This document shows, in pieces, positions 14,936-21,506 of a stretch of 29,805 nucleotides of DNA (position 1 is its first letter; each line of letters begins with the position of its first letter). The translations under genes were made by a program, and so were the position numbers. The DNA is taken from positions 1 to 29,805 of the IMG/VR virus record IMGVR_UViG_3300013005_000122; one strand, 5' to 3'. Origin of the DNA: a virus. The notes beneath the pieces are model-generated. The model searched no databases and was not told the DNA's origin. It saw only the letters and a list, made by a program, of their open reading frames with translations.

Positions 14936-15120
14936 TACTTCTTCTTCTTTCGTAGAGCAGCAAAATCAGAACCTTCTAATTTGCCGTCTTTGTCTGCATC
15001 AAGTTTCTTTTGCTTTGGAGACATACCTTTTGGAGCAGCTTTCTTAGCAGCTTTTTTCTTAGGGCCTTTACCAAAGCCTGGTTGACCTTTTTTCTTACCG
15101 CATCCGCACATAGCGCACAT
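14935..15120 (-). CDS. 61 aa Cys/Lys-rich protein with an EF-hand loop
   Basis: Starts MCAMCGCGKKKG, goes through a Lys/Ala/Gly-rich stretch (KGPKKKAAKKAAPKG), and ends KLDADKDGKLEGSDFAALRKKKK. The segment D-A-D-K-D-G-K-L-E-G-S-D fits the 12-residue EF-hand calcium loop: acids at positions 1, 3, 5 and 12, Gly at 6, Leu at 8, Glu at 9. The flanking KQKK and FAALRK could be the short helices. Only one hand is present, so pairing between copies would be needed. The ATG overlaps the previous TAA (TAATG). Calcium binding is inferred from the motif; the partner and role are unknown. Confidence 0.75.
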   Translation of the reverse strand: MCAMCGCGKKKGQPGFGKGPKKKAAKKAAPKGMSPKQKKLDADKDGKLEGSDFAALRKKKK

Positions 15121-15260
15121 TATTTTTTGCCTTTCTTAGGTTTAGTTACTTTGGATTTACCCTTACCTTCAGGAACACAGTTCGGCACTTTTTTACCATC
15201 TTTGTTCTTGAATCCTACTTGAACGTAGCCGTCCCAACATGGGTTAGAGCCGCTTGCCAT
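15120..15260 (-). CDS. 46 aa protein with CWDGYVQVG...VPNCVP motif
   Basis: Not long enough for common gene calls but clearly coding. It reads MASGSNPCWDGYVQVGFKNK, then DGKKVPNCVPEGKGK and a Lys-rich end. I recall a PCW.GY.Q.G.K...GK.VPNCVP motif in small phage proteins and at the ends of phage structural proteins, though no function is known to me. Two cysteines could form a disulfide or bind metal. Coupled by TAATG to the genes on both sides. Confidence 0.75.
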   Translation of the reverse strand: MASGSNPCWDGYVQVGFKNKDGKKVPNCVPEGKGKSKVTKPKKGKK

Positions 15261-15484
15261 TATTTACCCTTCTTGTGGGAGTTGCTTGGCTTACTGTGCC
15301 AATCTTTAACTGCCTTAACACCTTGTTTGACAGTCTTTGACCCACCAACTTTAGTTAGGTTAATCTTATCGTACTTGCCTGTTTTTTGACCTAAGTGGTC
15401 AACAATGACTTGGTCTTTTTTCTTAGAGACTTTATGGCCAGTTCCGCCAACTTTAAGGGTGACAGGCTTTTCTTTCTTTTTCAT
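15260..15484 (-). CDS. 74 aa lysine-rich basic protein
   Basis: 74 aa. It starts MKKKEKPVTLKVGGTGHKVS and contains two beta-like segments (DQVIVDHLG and GKYDKINLTKVGG), then a basic C-terminus (HSKPSNSHKKGK). Unlike its neighbours it could fold: the pattern of strand, LGQKTGKYDKI loop and strand is compatible with a small barrel. No cysteine. It overlaps the 55 aa gene by ATGA and the following gene by TAATG. Family not recognised. Confidence 0.75.
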   Translation of the reverse strand: MKKKEKPVTLKVGGTGHKVSKKKDQVIVDHLGQKTGKYDKINLTKVGGSKTVKQGVKAVKDWHSKPSNSHKKGK

Positions 15485-15648
15485 TTTGCGCCTCGTTTGT
15501 ATCTGATAGTAGCCTTTGGTTTACGAACAATTCCGCCTTTTTTCTTTCGAGCCATGGCTCCACCTGACTTGTACTTGCTACCAGTCAAAGCGATGCTCAC
15601 TGACTTTTCAGGGTTCTTACCTGCTGATTGTCCAATACGTTTTGCCAT
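15481..15648 (-). CDS. 55 aa basic protein, first of the small-gene block
   Basis: The ATG at 15648 has a perfect AAGGAGG about 5 bases upstream, the strongest binding site in this block. The protein begins MAKRIGQSAGKNPEKSVSIA, then TGSKYKSGGAMARKKKGG and IVRKPKATIRYKRGAK. It is very basic with few acids, as in ribosomal-protein tails or internal virion proteins. It opens a run of seven coupled genes; the others have weak or no separate binding sites, so this site may drive the whole run. Function unknown. Confidence 0.75.
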   Translation of the reverse strand: MAKRIGQSAGKNPEKSVSIALTGSKYKSGGAMARKKKGGIVRKPKATIRYKRGAK

Positions 15649-15657
15649 GTTTCCTCC

Positions 15658-16191
15658 TTATGCTTGGGCGTACGCCAAGAATTGACTATCATTAACCAGC
15701 TCGTCTGGCATAACTTGAATTAGGTCCATAAGAACTAGCGTATGGCGCTCTGACACAACACCAACTTGCTGAGCTTTAATAGGTCTATAGACTTGACCCT
15801 TCCATACAATTCTATATTTAGTAGTCAAATCAACTGCGTTTTTAATGTTACCTCTTTGATTAAATAGGTCTGGACTGGCACTTCGTAGGTCATCAATGTT
15901 TAAAGTCATGTGCAAAGTATCGGCGTTGTAGAAACCACGCTCATTTTGCGCTCCAGTGCCTTGAGTAATAGAGGCTCTAGAGACTGATAGTAAATGCGGC
16001 CCAACCCAAACACGACCGCCACCTAGAGGTTCAACATCATAGATTGGGTCTTTGGTACTTGCTGCAGAGTTAAACACCCACCACTGTGCTGTAGTTCCAG
16101 CTGGGTTTGTTAAGTCGGCAGTAATGCCGTCACCAATAGAATCTAATTCAAAATCTGAATCAAATCTACCACCTGGGGTATAGGCTCTCAT
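15658..16191 (-). CDS. Probable neck / head-tail connector protein
   Basis: 177 aa, mostly beta. Marker segments are ADLTNPAGTTAQWWVFNSA, GGGRVWVGPHLLSVSRASIT, and QVYRPIKAQQVGVVSERHTL, ending MPDELVNDSQFLAY. The layout of an open barrel with a GQVYRP loop resembles head-to-tail stopper or connector proteins in large phages. The position upstream of the tail terminator, sheath and tube genes supports this. It overlaps the glycosyltransferase stop as TAATG and has AAGGAGAG upstream. No search was possible, so the call is moderate. Confidence 0.5.
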   Translation of the reverse strand: MRAYTPGGRFDSDFELDSIGDGITADLTNPAGTTAQWWVFNSAASTKDPIYDVEPLGGGRVWVGPHLLSVSRASITQGTGAQNERGFYNADTLHMTLNIDDLRSASPDLFNQRGNIKNAVDLTTKYRIVWKGQVYRPIKAQQVGVVSERHTLVLMDLIQVMPDELVNDSQFLAYAQA

Positions 16192-17240
16192 TACTCTCCT
16201 TGATAAAAGTGCAAGTTAATTTTAAGTCGTGGGTCTGAGGGATTTAACTCCACAGCTTTGGTTCCTTGAATAATAGCTTCCTCTATTTTACCCAATTTGT
16301 ACGCAGATAACGCCATAAGGTCATGGGGAAGTGAGCCCCAAGAATCAGCATCGTTTAGATATGCCAAAGGTTTTTCAACAATAGCCAAAGCTGTCTTAGC
16401 GTTGTTGTAACAAGCTTCCCAATCATTTAGTTGATAGTAGGCGTTTGCTAAATCTACCCAGGGTTCTCTAAATTCAGGAGCTTCTTTAGCCGCTTCATTT
16501 AAATACATTATTGCATTTTCTGGGTCGCACTTTGCCATATATCTCCAAGACGCAGCTCGCTCTGGAGCCCACCTGGCCGTCTTAAGCTCAAGGTGACGTT
16601 TAAACTCTATTAATGCTTTCTCGTATAAACCGTGAAAATATAGTTCTCTTGCATAGTAGAAAGCGTTGCGGTCATCCTCTGGTGCCTCGTTTACAGAAAG
16701 CTCAAGCAAAGGAAAGTATTGACCTCTTGATTTATTAGGGTCAGGGTGATGATGTATTTCTAATTTAACCCAGCCTTGAGTCTCCTCAATTCTGTCTGGA
16801 GTTATTACCTCATGTACTGGGTGCTTCCACCTGTAACCGTGACGAGCGTGTATCTTGTCACCACCATACACAAGGCCTGGACTTCCATCAGGATTCCAGC
16901 TCCATGTGTATTGGTATCTAGGTCGGGTCCATTTTTGGGTGTGGGCCGATTCTAACTCTTCTCTCCAACCTGGCTGGAGAACTTCATCCATGTCTAAAGC
17001 AACACAGTAATCTATATCGTCTGGTATTAAAGCAAGAGAAACATTTCTTGCGTCATCAAATCTCCAAGGTTTCACGCTAATTGTGTGGCACACAATCCCA
17101 AGTGATTTGGCTTTCTCTACTGTTTTATCTGTAGAACCCGTGTCAGCAATTAATAAGTAGTCTGCTTCTTTTGCGGAATCAAACCAAGATTGAACAAAGT
17201 GTTCTTCATTTAAAGCGATGGTATAGACGGCTACCTTCAT
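16191..17240 (-). CDS. Family 2 glycosyltransferase with C-terminal TPR-like repeats
   Basis: 349 aa. The N-terminal 110 residues are a GT-A domain: VAVYTIALNEEHFVQSWFDS, YLLIADTGSTDKTVEKAKSLG, a DDARN segment, and the DxD motif ALDMDEVL (D83, D85) that binds the metal and sugar nucleotide. Residues about 190-345 form TPR-like helical pairs (AFYYARELYFHGLYEKALIEFKRHLE-type repeats; ANAYYQLNDWEACYNN; ALSAYKLGKIEEAIIQGTKA). The sugar and target are unknown. It lies between collagen-like fibre genes and a neck gene in one coupled run, which suggests that it modifies a virion protein. AGGTACCAA lies before the ATG. Confidence 0.88.
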   Translation of the reverse strand: MKVAVYTIALNEEHFVQSWFDSAKEADYLLIADTGSTDKTVEKAKSLGIVCHTISVKPWRFDDARNVSLALIPDDIDYCVALDMDEVLQPGWREELESAHTQKWTRPRYQYTWSWNPDGSPGLVYGGDKIHARHGYRWKHPVHEVITPDRIEETQGWVKLEIHHHPDPNKSRGQYFPLLELSVNEAPEDDRNAFYYARELYFHGLYEKALIEFKRHLELKTARWAPERAASWRYMAKCDPENAIMYLNEAAKEAPEFREPWVDLANAYYQLNDWEACYNNAKTALAIVEKPLAYLNDADSWGSLPHDLMALSAYKLGKIEEAIIQGTKAVELNPSDPRLKINLHFYQGE

Positions 17241-17251
17241 TTGGTACCTAA

Positions 17252-17374
17252 CTACTCGGCGTCAAGGGCTACATAATCGTAGCCGATAACCTCCCCAGTT
17301 GCCGCATCCGTAACTCTAAAAGTACGGATATTTGTTAGAGAGTCTACGCCTAAATCTTCTTTATTTACTGTCAT
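17252..17374 (-). CDS. 40 aa hypothetical protein
   Basis: [20 protein letters not shown], then [20 protein letters not shown]. Acidic, with three short beta strands. The ATG overlaps the stop of the fibre gene (ATGA at 17371-17374), so it is translationally coupled. The strand pattern [17 protein letters not shown] looks like a single hairpin. Function unknown; position suggests a fibre-associated chaperone or small structural part, but this is guesswork. Confidence 0.6.
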   Translation of the reverse strand: MTVNKEDLGVDSLTNIRTFRVTDAATGEVIGYDYVALDAE

Positions 17375-18987
17375 GATAATCTACCCCACAGACCTGTATT
17401 GTAAGTTGTAACTGGTGTCGCCGTTGCTGGCAAATCTGTTTGTGAAGTAACAGCGCCATTTAGTTTTGGACTCAAGCTTGCCACAGAGCCTGGAGCAAAT
17501 CCGTAGGCTACATAGGCATTTCCTGGGGTGGTTCCTATCCATAGAACTGCTAAGCCATAACGAACGCCAGCTTGTAGAGTGTAGTTAGCAGGTAGGGAAC
17601 CTCCTGTTGAGAAGGCTCTTGTGTACAGTGTGTTTCTAGTGCTAAAAATTGTAGTATCACTTGCTGTAGCTGCTACAAGAGTTGCTGTGGTTTCATCATA
17701 TGTGTATAGACCAAACCTGACAAGTGTTGCTCCCGAAGAAGCTGTACCAGCAGAAGATACTGAAATCTCATCTAGGTTCAAAGTACGAAGAGGTGTAAAA
17801 AACGTAAAGTATGTCGTTCCGCTAACTAAAGTTGCAGTCTGGTTATCCCAACGAGGGGCCACATCTATGGCTGCAGTTGGCATTCCCAGAGCACCTAAAG
17901 CATGTTCTACCAATGCAACAGTTCCAGTAGCATCTTGAACCGTTACTGTTCTGTCTACAGTTGGGTCTGTAAAGGTTAAGGTTGTTTCAAATGCATCTGC
18001 AGTCGCACCCTCTACAACGATGCTTCCATCATTAAGAGTTAAACCTGTAAGAACAGGGCTGCTTAGTGTTAACCCAGAAACAGAGGTTGTTGTTCCACCT
18101 AGTGTTAATGTGCTAGAACCAAGAGTAAGAGTGGAGTTAGCCAACTTAGCGTTAGTTACGTTAGCATCAACAATCTTTGCTGTAGTAACTGTTCCATCTG
18201 TTGGTGTGCGGGTATTTGTAAGACGGGTGTCTGTTCCGTAAACCACTTCTGTAGCAGAAGCGTCACCAGATGCCGGTACGTTTTTTACGGAAGATGTTCC
18301 AAGACCAGTAACCTGAGTATTAGCAATAGAAAGTAGAGTTTGGTCAATGCCAATATTTGCGGCAGTTGATGTTCCAGAGTTAGTAATTGGTCCTGTTACA
18401 GAGATAACTCCTGAAGAACCCGTTGGTCCAGTTACTGTGCTGTTAGCACCAGTTGCTCCAGTAGCGCCAGTAGCGCCAGTTGGTCCTTGTGGACCTACAA
18501 TTTGTCCTGCGCTATACCAAGACGAGCCGTTCCAAACATATAAATCGCCATCTTCATCAACAATGTATGCATCGTTTACAGAGTTTCCTGTAGGAGGTAG
18601 GCTTGCAATTAAAGCAACGCTACCTTGTAAATCAACAGCAACTCCTTGTGGACCAGTAGGTCCTGTTGGACCAGTTGGTCCAGTTACTGTGCTGTTAGCA
18701 CCAGTTGCTCCAGTAGCGCCAGTAGCACCAGTAGCACCAGTAGCGCCAGTAGCACCAGTTGGTCCAGTTACTGTGCTTGCAGCACCAGTCGGTCCTGTTG
18801 GACCTGTTGGACCAGTCGGACCAGTTGGTCCAGATGAATAAGGAAGTGCGTTCCAAGTTGCAGAGCCAGTACCAATTTTAAATTTACCAGTGTCGTATTC
18901 ATATCCAGCTTCACCTTGTGAAAGTGTTGGATTAGCAGAAGTCCACTGCGCTGCAGTGCCTCGTCTAAATTGAACTTTAACTGCCAT
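17371..18987 (-). CDS. Collagen-like tail fibre protein with Mtd-type N-terminus
   Basis: 538 aa from the ATG at 18987. A TTG at 19002 gives five more residues, but GGAGG lies about 6 bases before the ATG, which also overlaps the previous stop as TGATG. Residues 1-48 ([20 protein letters not shown], then [17 protein letters not shown]) match the N-terminal domain shared by the Bordetella phage tropism determinant Mtd and many fibres. Gly-Pro-Thr/Gly-Ala-Thr collagen-like blocks occupy about 53-120 and 167-190, around a small domain (about 122-160) with [13 protein letters not shown]. Residues 200-370 are low-complexity beta repeats typical of fibre shafts; the last ~170 form a beta-rich tip. 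No metal or enzymatic motif seen. Confidence 0.8.
   Translation of the reverse strand: MAVKVQFRRGTAAQWTSANPTLSQGEAGYEYDTGKFKIGTGSATWNALPYSSGPTGPTGPTGPTGPTGAASTVTGPTGATGATGATGATGATGATGANSTVTGPTGPTGPTGPQGVAVDLQGSVALIASLPPTGNSVNDAYIVDEDGDLYVWNGSSWYSAGQIVGPQGPTGATGATGATGANSTVTGPTGSSGVISVTGPITNSGTSTAANIGIDQTLLSIANTQVTGLGTSSVKNVPASGDASATEVVYGTDTRLTNTRTPTDGTVTTAKIVDANVTNAKLANSTLTLGSSTLTLGGTTTSVSGLTLSSPVLTGLTLNDGSIVVEGATADAFETTLTFTDPTVDRTVTVQDATGTVALVEHALGALGMPTAAIDVAPRWDNQTATLVSGTTYFTFFTPLRTLNLDEISVSSAGTASSGATLVRFGLYTYDETTATLVAATASDTTIFSTRNTLYTRAFSTGGSLPANYTLQAGVRYGLAVLWIGTTPGNAYVAYGFAPGSVASLSPKLNGAVTSQTDLPATATPVTTYNTGLWGRLS
18411..18836 (-). repeat. Collagen-like Gly-X-Thr coding repeats
   Basis: Two blocks of near-identical 9- and 18-base units (GGTCCAACTGGACCA-type and GGCGCTACTGGTGCT-type) flank a unique ~150-base stretch. 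They code for GPT and GAT triplets, able to form a trimeric collagen-like helix. The same units recur at 19066-19213, 24640-24957 and 29407-29660. Confidence 0.8.
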
Positions 18988-19322
18988 CAGGGTCCTCCAC
19001 AATCAACGGGGTCAAGCCCACCAAAAACAGATGTGGGCTCTCCACAATCTACGTTTTGAAACAAAGGACCAGTTGGTCCAGTAACACCTTGAATACCTTG
19101 TGCACCAGTCGGTCCAGTTGGTCCTGTAGGACCTGTTGGGCCAGCAACAGTAGAAGGTTGAGTTGATACGGGACCAGTTGGACCAGTGGGTCCTGTAGGT
19201 CCAGTTGGGCCCACTACCGATACGACAACTGTACGCCATACGGAGCCGTCCCACTCCCATACCTGACTATTATAGGTATATTGTTGCCCTACAGAGGGCG
19301 AAGAAGGAAAGTCGGCTGCCAT
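18987..19322 (-). CDS. Short collagen-like structural protein
   Basis: 111 aa. Residues 1-38 ([20 protein letters not shown], then [13 protein letters not shown]) are a small beta domain common at the start of phage collagen-like proteins, also present in the 24592-25068 gene. Two GPT blocks follow (about 38-52 and 61-87) and then a unique end ([25 protein letters not shown]) with two cysteines that could link chains. It precedes the long fibre and the two genes overlap, so the two proteins may pair. Only a weak ribosome binding site is visible. Confidence 0.78.
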   Translation of the reverse strand: MAADFPSSPSVGQQYTYNSQVWEWDGSVWRTVVVSVVGPTGPTGPTGPTGPVSTQPSTVAGPTGPTGPTGPTGAQGIQGVTGPTGPLFQNVDCGEPTSVFGGLDPVDCGGP

Positions 19323-19343
19323 GGTTTTATTCTACTCTCAATG

Positions 19344-19613
19344 TTAAAATATTTCTATTTCTACAAGAATTAAATCTTCTTTTTCTAAGGTGTTAGCTAT
19401 TAAGTACTCTTTGTCTTTTTCTATTAATACGCTTGATTTTTTGCTTATACGAAAATCAACTGTATTTATAGTAACTATGCCAGAACCGTTTGAAACAAAA
19501 ATGATTTTGTCGTTATCTTTGTTATAAGAATATTCTGTTTTTTCAAACCCCGGTATAGTTATTTTTGAAACTTTATGGGTTTTTGACGCATCAATTTTTT
19601 GAAAATTTATCAT
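19344..19613 (-). CDS. Small AT-rich accessory protein, cupin-like
   Basis: 89 aa. Beta strands in a row, with DKIIFVSNGSGIVTINTVDF, then a KKSSVLIEKDKEYLIAN segment, resemble a minimal cupin (double-stranded beta-helix) fold: the NGSG turn matches the first cupin motif and LIEKDKEYLI the second. Metal-binding histidines are absent, so catalysis is not suggested. It overlaps the next gene upstream by ATGA. It belongs to a three-gene run that is visibly more AT-rich than the surrounding fibre genes. Confidence 0.6.
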   Translation of the reverse strand: MINFQKIDASKTHKVSKITIPGFEKTEYSYNKDNDKIIFVSNGSGIVTINTVDFRISKKSSVLIEKDKEYLIANTLEKEDLILVEIEIF

Positions 19614-19846
19614 AATTCCTCTTCGTTTACAAATACTCCATTTTTATATGACCAGCCCTCTAATATAAATGGATTAACTTTTGTTTCTTCAGTAATATCT
19701 ACAATTACTGGATTACTTAATAGCACATCAGCCATTCTTTCATCAGTATTTAAAATACTAACAATTTTTTCATCAATAATAAAAGCTATAACTGGATGAT
19801 TGTACGTATTTGGGTCTCCACCCATTCCTGTATATTTTTCTGTCAT
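19610..19846 (-). CDS. Small AT-rich accessory protein
   Basis: 78 aa, acidic. It reads MTEKYTGMGGDPNTYNHPVI, then AFIIDEKIVSILNTDERMAD and a C-terminal strand region (WSYKNGVFVNEEEL). I recall similar short proteins with an AFIIDGEVV-type segment and a W.Y..G.F end in T4-like cyanophages, but have no function for them. Overlaps neighbours by ATGA on both sides, so it is co-translated with the 233 aa and 89 aa genes. Confidence 0.65.
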   Translation of the reverse strand: MTEKYTGMGGDPNTYNHPVIAFIIDEKIVSILNTDERMADVLLSNPVIVDITEETKVNPFILEGWSYKNGVFVNEEEL

Positions 19847-20544
19847 TCGTATCTCTTTCTAGACCATACTCCTAGTTTCTTATACGCTCTTGTAGTAAAA
19901 GAATAATACTTTTCTAGTCTTTGAAATAAATCATTTATTGGTTCGTTTATTTTTAATTTCCAATCATTTCTTTTAAAAGGAATAACTTGAATTATTGGAG
20001 TTCCTTTTTCTATTAATCCCTCAAAGTCTCTTCTTATCAAGAATGGAAAATGTATTGGAACGTCATGTTTATCTGTATCAACTACTCCTGGCAGCGTATA
20101 AAATGGAATATCCGGCCTCATTAAAGGAGAAATAAAAAGGCAACTATATCCTGGCGGAGTTTTAATTATAAAATGATTATAGAATTTAAAAGGAATAGGG
20201 GAATATTCTTGAGTAAATGGAATTTCTATAGTTTGCATTGGGTCATGTGCAGAAACTAAGTCTGTATAGCTCAACCACTCAAATGATGACTGTCCAGTTT
20301 CTTTATCAACAGATATGACCATGTCTGCTGGCAATGTTATATAATACCCAGAAGTCATGGCTTCAAATAGTGGTACACAACGTTTTGCAGTTTGATTTGT
20401 TTTTCTATTAGAAATAACATGTCCGTTTTCCCCAGAAAAAGCTTTCATGTTTTTGTACCAATCAGGTATGTTATTTACTGCTGGGATGGGATTATCAATC
20501 CAGGTATATTTTTTATCGGCAAGCTGAAACTCTATAGTTTTCAT
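19843..20544 (-). CDS. Accessory protein of a phage family with PPGYSCLF motif (DUF6065-like)
   Basis: 233 aa. Features are a PIPAVNNIPDWYKNMKAF start, CVPLFEAMTSGYYITLPAD, FKFYNHFIIKTPPGYSCLF, ISPLMRPDIPF, PGVVDTDKHDVPIHFPFLIR and KGTPIIQVIPFKRNDWK. This series matches a phage and bacterial family of unknown function that I associate with DUF6065, common near fibre or nucleotide-sugar genes in cyanophages. Assignment is from memory, not from a search. It heads the AT-rich run 19344-20544. A weak purine-rich binding site (AGAAAGAAAAAG) precedes the ATG. Confidence 0.65.
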   Translation of the reverse strand: MKTIEFQLADKKYTWIDNPIPAVNNIPDWYKNMKAFSGENGHVISNRKTNQTAKRCVPLFEAMTSGYYITLPADMVISVDKETGQSSFEWLSYTDLVSAHDPMQTIEIPFTQEYSPIPFKFYNHFIIKTPPGYSCLFISPLMRPDIPFYTLPGVVDTDKHDVPIHFPFLIRRDFEGLIEKGTPIIQVIPFKRNDWKLKINEPINDLFQRLEKYYSFTTRAYKKLGVWSRKRYE

Positions 20545-20562
20545 CTTTTTCTTTCTACTAAT

Positions 20563-21495
20563 TTATGCAGTATAACGAATTATTACTACGCCTGAACCGC
20601 CATTACCTGCTTTACCTGCACCGTTGAGCCAGCCACCACCGCCACCGCCAGTATTAACACTACCATTTGTTAGTGAAGAGTTCCCGCCAGCAGGGGTCCC
20701 TGACCCACCTGCGCCAGTTCCTCCACCGCCAAGTCCTCCAGCTTTATCACTGCAAGGACCGCCGCAACCTCCAGACCCCCCACCACCAGCATAGTAAGTA
20801 GAAACTCCAGAAATATCATATTGTTTTCCAATTCCACCTTCTCCGCCAGTATTAGCAAAACCATTTGCTCCTACTGCTCCTGCGCCTCCGCCGCCTCCGC
20901 CATACCAGCATGGTGAACCTGAACCACTTGGTGGTCCGTCTCCGCCCTTGAAACCAAATCCTCCAGAAGCTGACCCTGGCTGCAAAGCATTTCCACCAAC
21001 AAGAAGCCCAATGTCTGAATGTTGGCCTCCTCCACCAGACCCACCATTTCCTCCGTTTAATAGATTATAAGGACCACAATTTCCGCCGCCTCCACCAAGT
21101 GCAGTTAATCCTTTAAAAGTAGTATTGGTTCCATTAACAACTTGGCTGTTAGATGGATATGTAGGACCCGTACCGCCTTGACCTATTACTACTGGATAAG
21201 ACCCTGCAGTAACAGATTCTGAAGTTCTATAAATTAAACCTCCTGCGCCACCGCCTGGATGACTACAATTTGAACCAGACCCAATTCCTCCAGACCCTCC
21301 ACCACCTACCATTAGCAAATCAATGGTTGCTCCACCAGGAGCACTTAAAACAGCAAATGTGCCATCTGTATTAAATGTATGTATTTTGTATGCACCAGAA
21401 AGAGTTGTAGACCCACCTGTAGCGTTAATGCCAGCTGCGCCGCCAAACCTACCTTGTGGACCAAAAGACCCTCTTGTACTAGCAATAAATGGCAT
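20563..21495 (-). CDS. Glycine-rich fibre tip protein, cassette A
   Basis: 310 aa from the ATG at 21495, which has AAAGGAG upstream. A further ATG at 21543 would lie inside the previous gene and lacks a site. The N-terminus MPFIASTRGSFGPQGRFGG matches its paralogue at 25439-26413. Residues 35-70 (GAYKIHTFNTDGTFAVLSAPG) and 70-310 are glycine-rich, with blocks like MVGGGGSGG and the ending GNGGSGVVIIRYTA. This is the phage glycine-rich domain, as in S16/T2-type adhesins, where poly-Gly sandwiches hold loops that touch the receptor. Likely receptor-binding tip of the long fibre encoded just before it. Confidence 0.82.
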   Translation of the reverse strand: MPFIASTRGSFGPQGRFGGAAGINATGGSTTLSGAYKIHTFNTDGTFAVLSAPGGATIDLLMVGGGGSGGIGSGSNCSHPGGGAGGLIYRTSESVTAGSYPVVIGQGGTGPTYPSNSQVVNGTNTTFKGLTALGGGGGNCGPYNLLNGGNGGSGGGGQHSDIGLLVGGNALQPGSASGGFGFKGGDGPPSGSGSPCWYGGGGGGAGAVGANGFANTGGEGGIGKQYDISGVSTYYAGGGGSGGCGGPCSDKAGGLGGGGTGAGGSGTPAGGNSSLTNGSVNTGGGGGGWLNGAGKAGNGGSGVVIIRYTA

Positions 21496-21506
21496 GTAAG
21501 ACTCCT

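Noticed and set aside
18411-18836. Short regular repeats that could look like a CRISPR array or minisatellite
   Set aside because: The repeats are in frame, code for Gly-Pro/Ala-Thr triplets in an intact gene, lack unique spacers of fixed length and recur in other collagen-like genes.
17371-18987. Diversity-generating retroelement target
   Set aside because: The Mtd-type N-terminus invited this idea, but no variable/template repeat pair, C-type lectin tip or reverse transcriptase is visible in the window.
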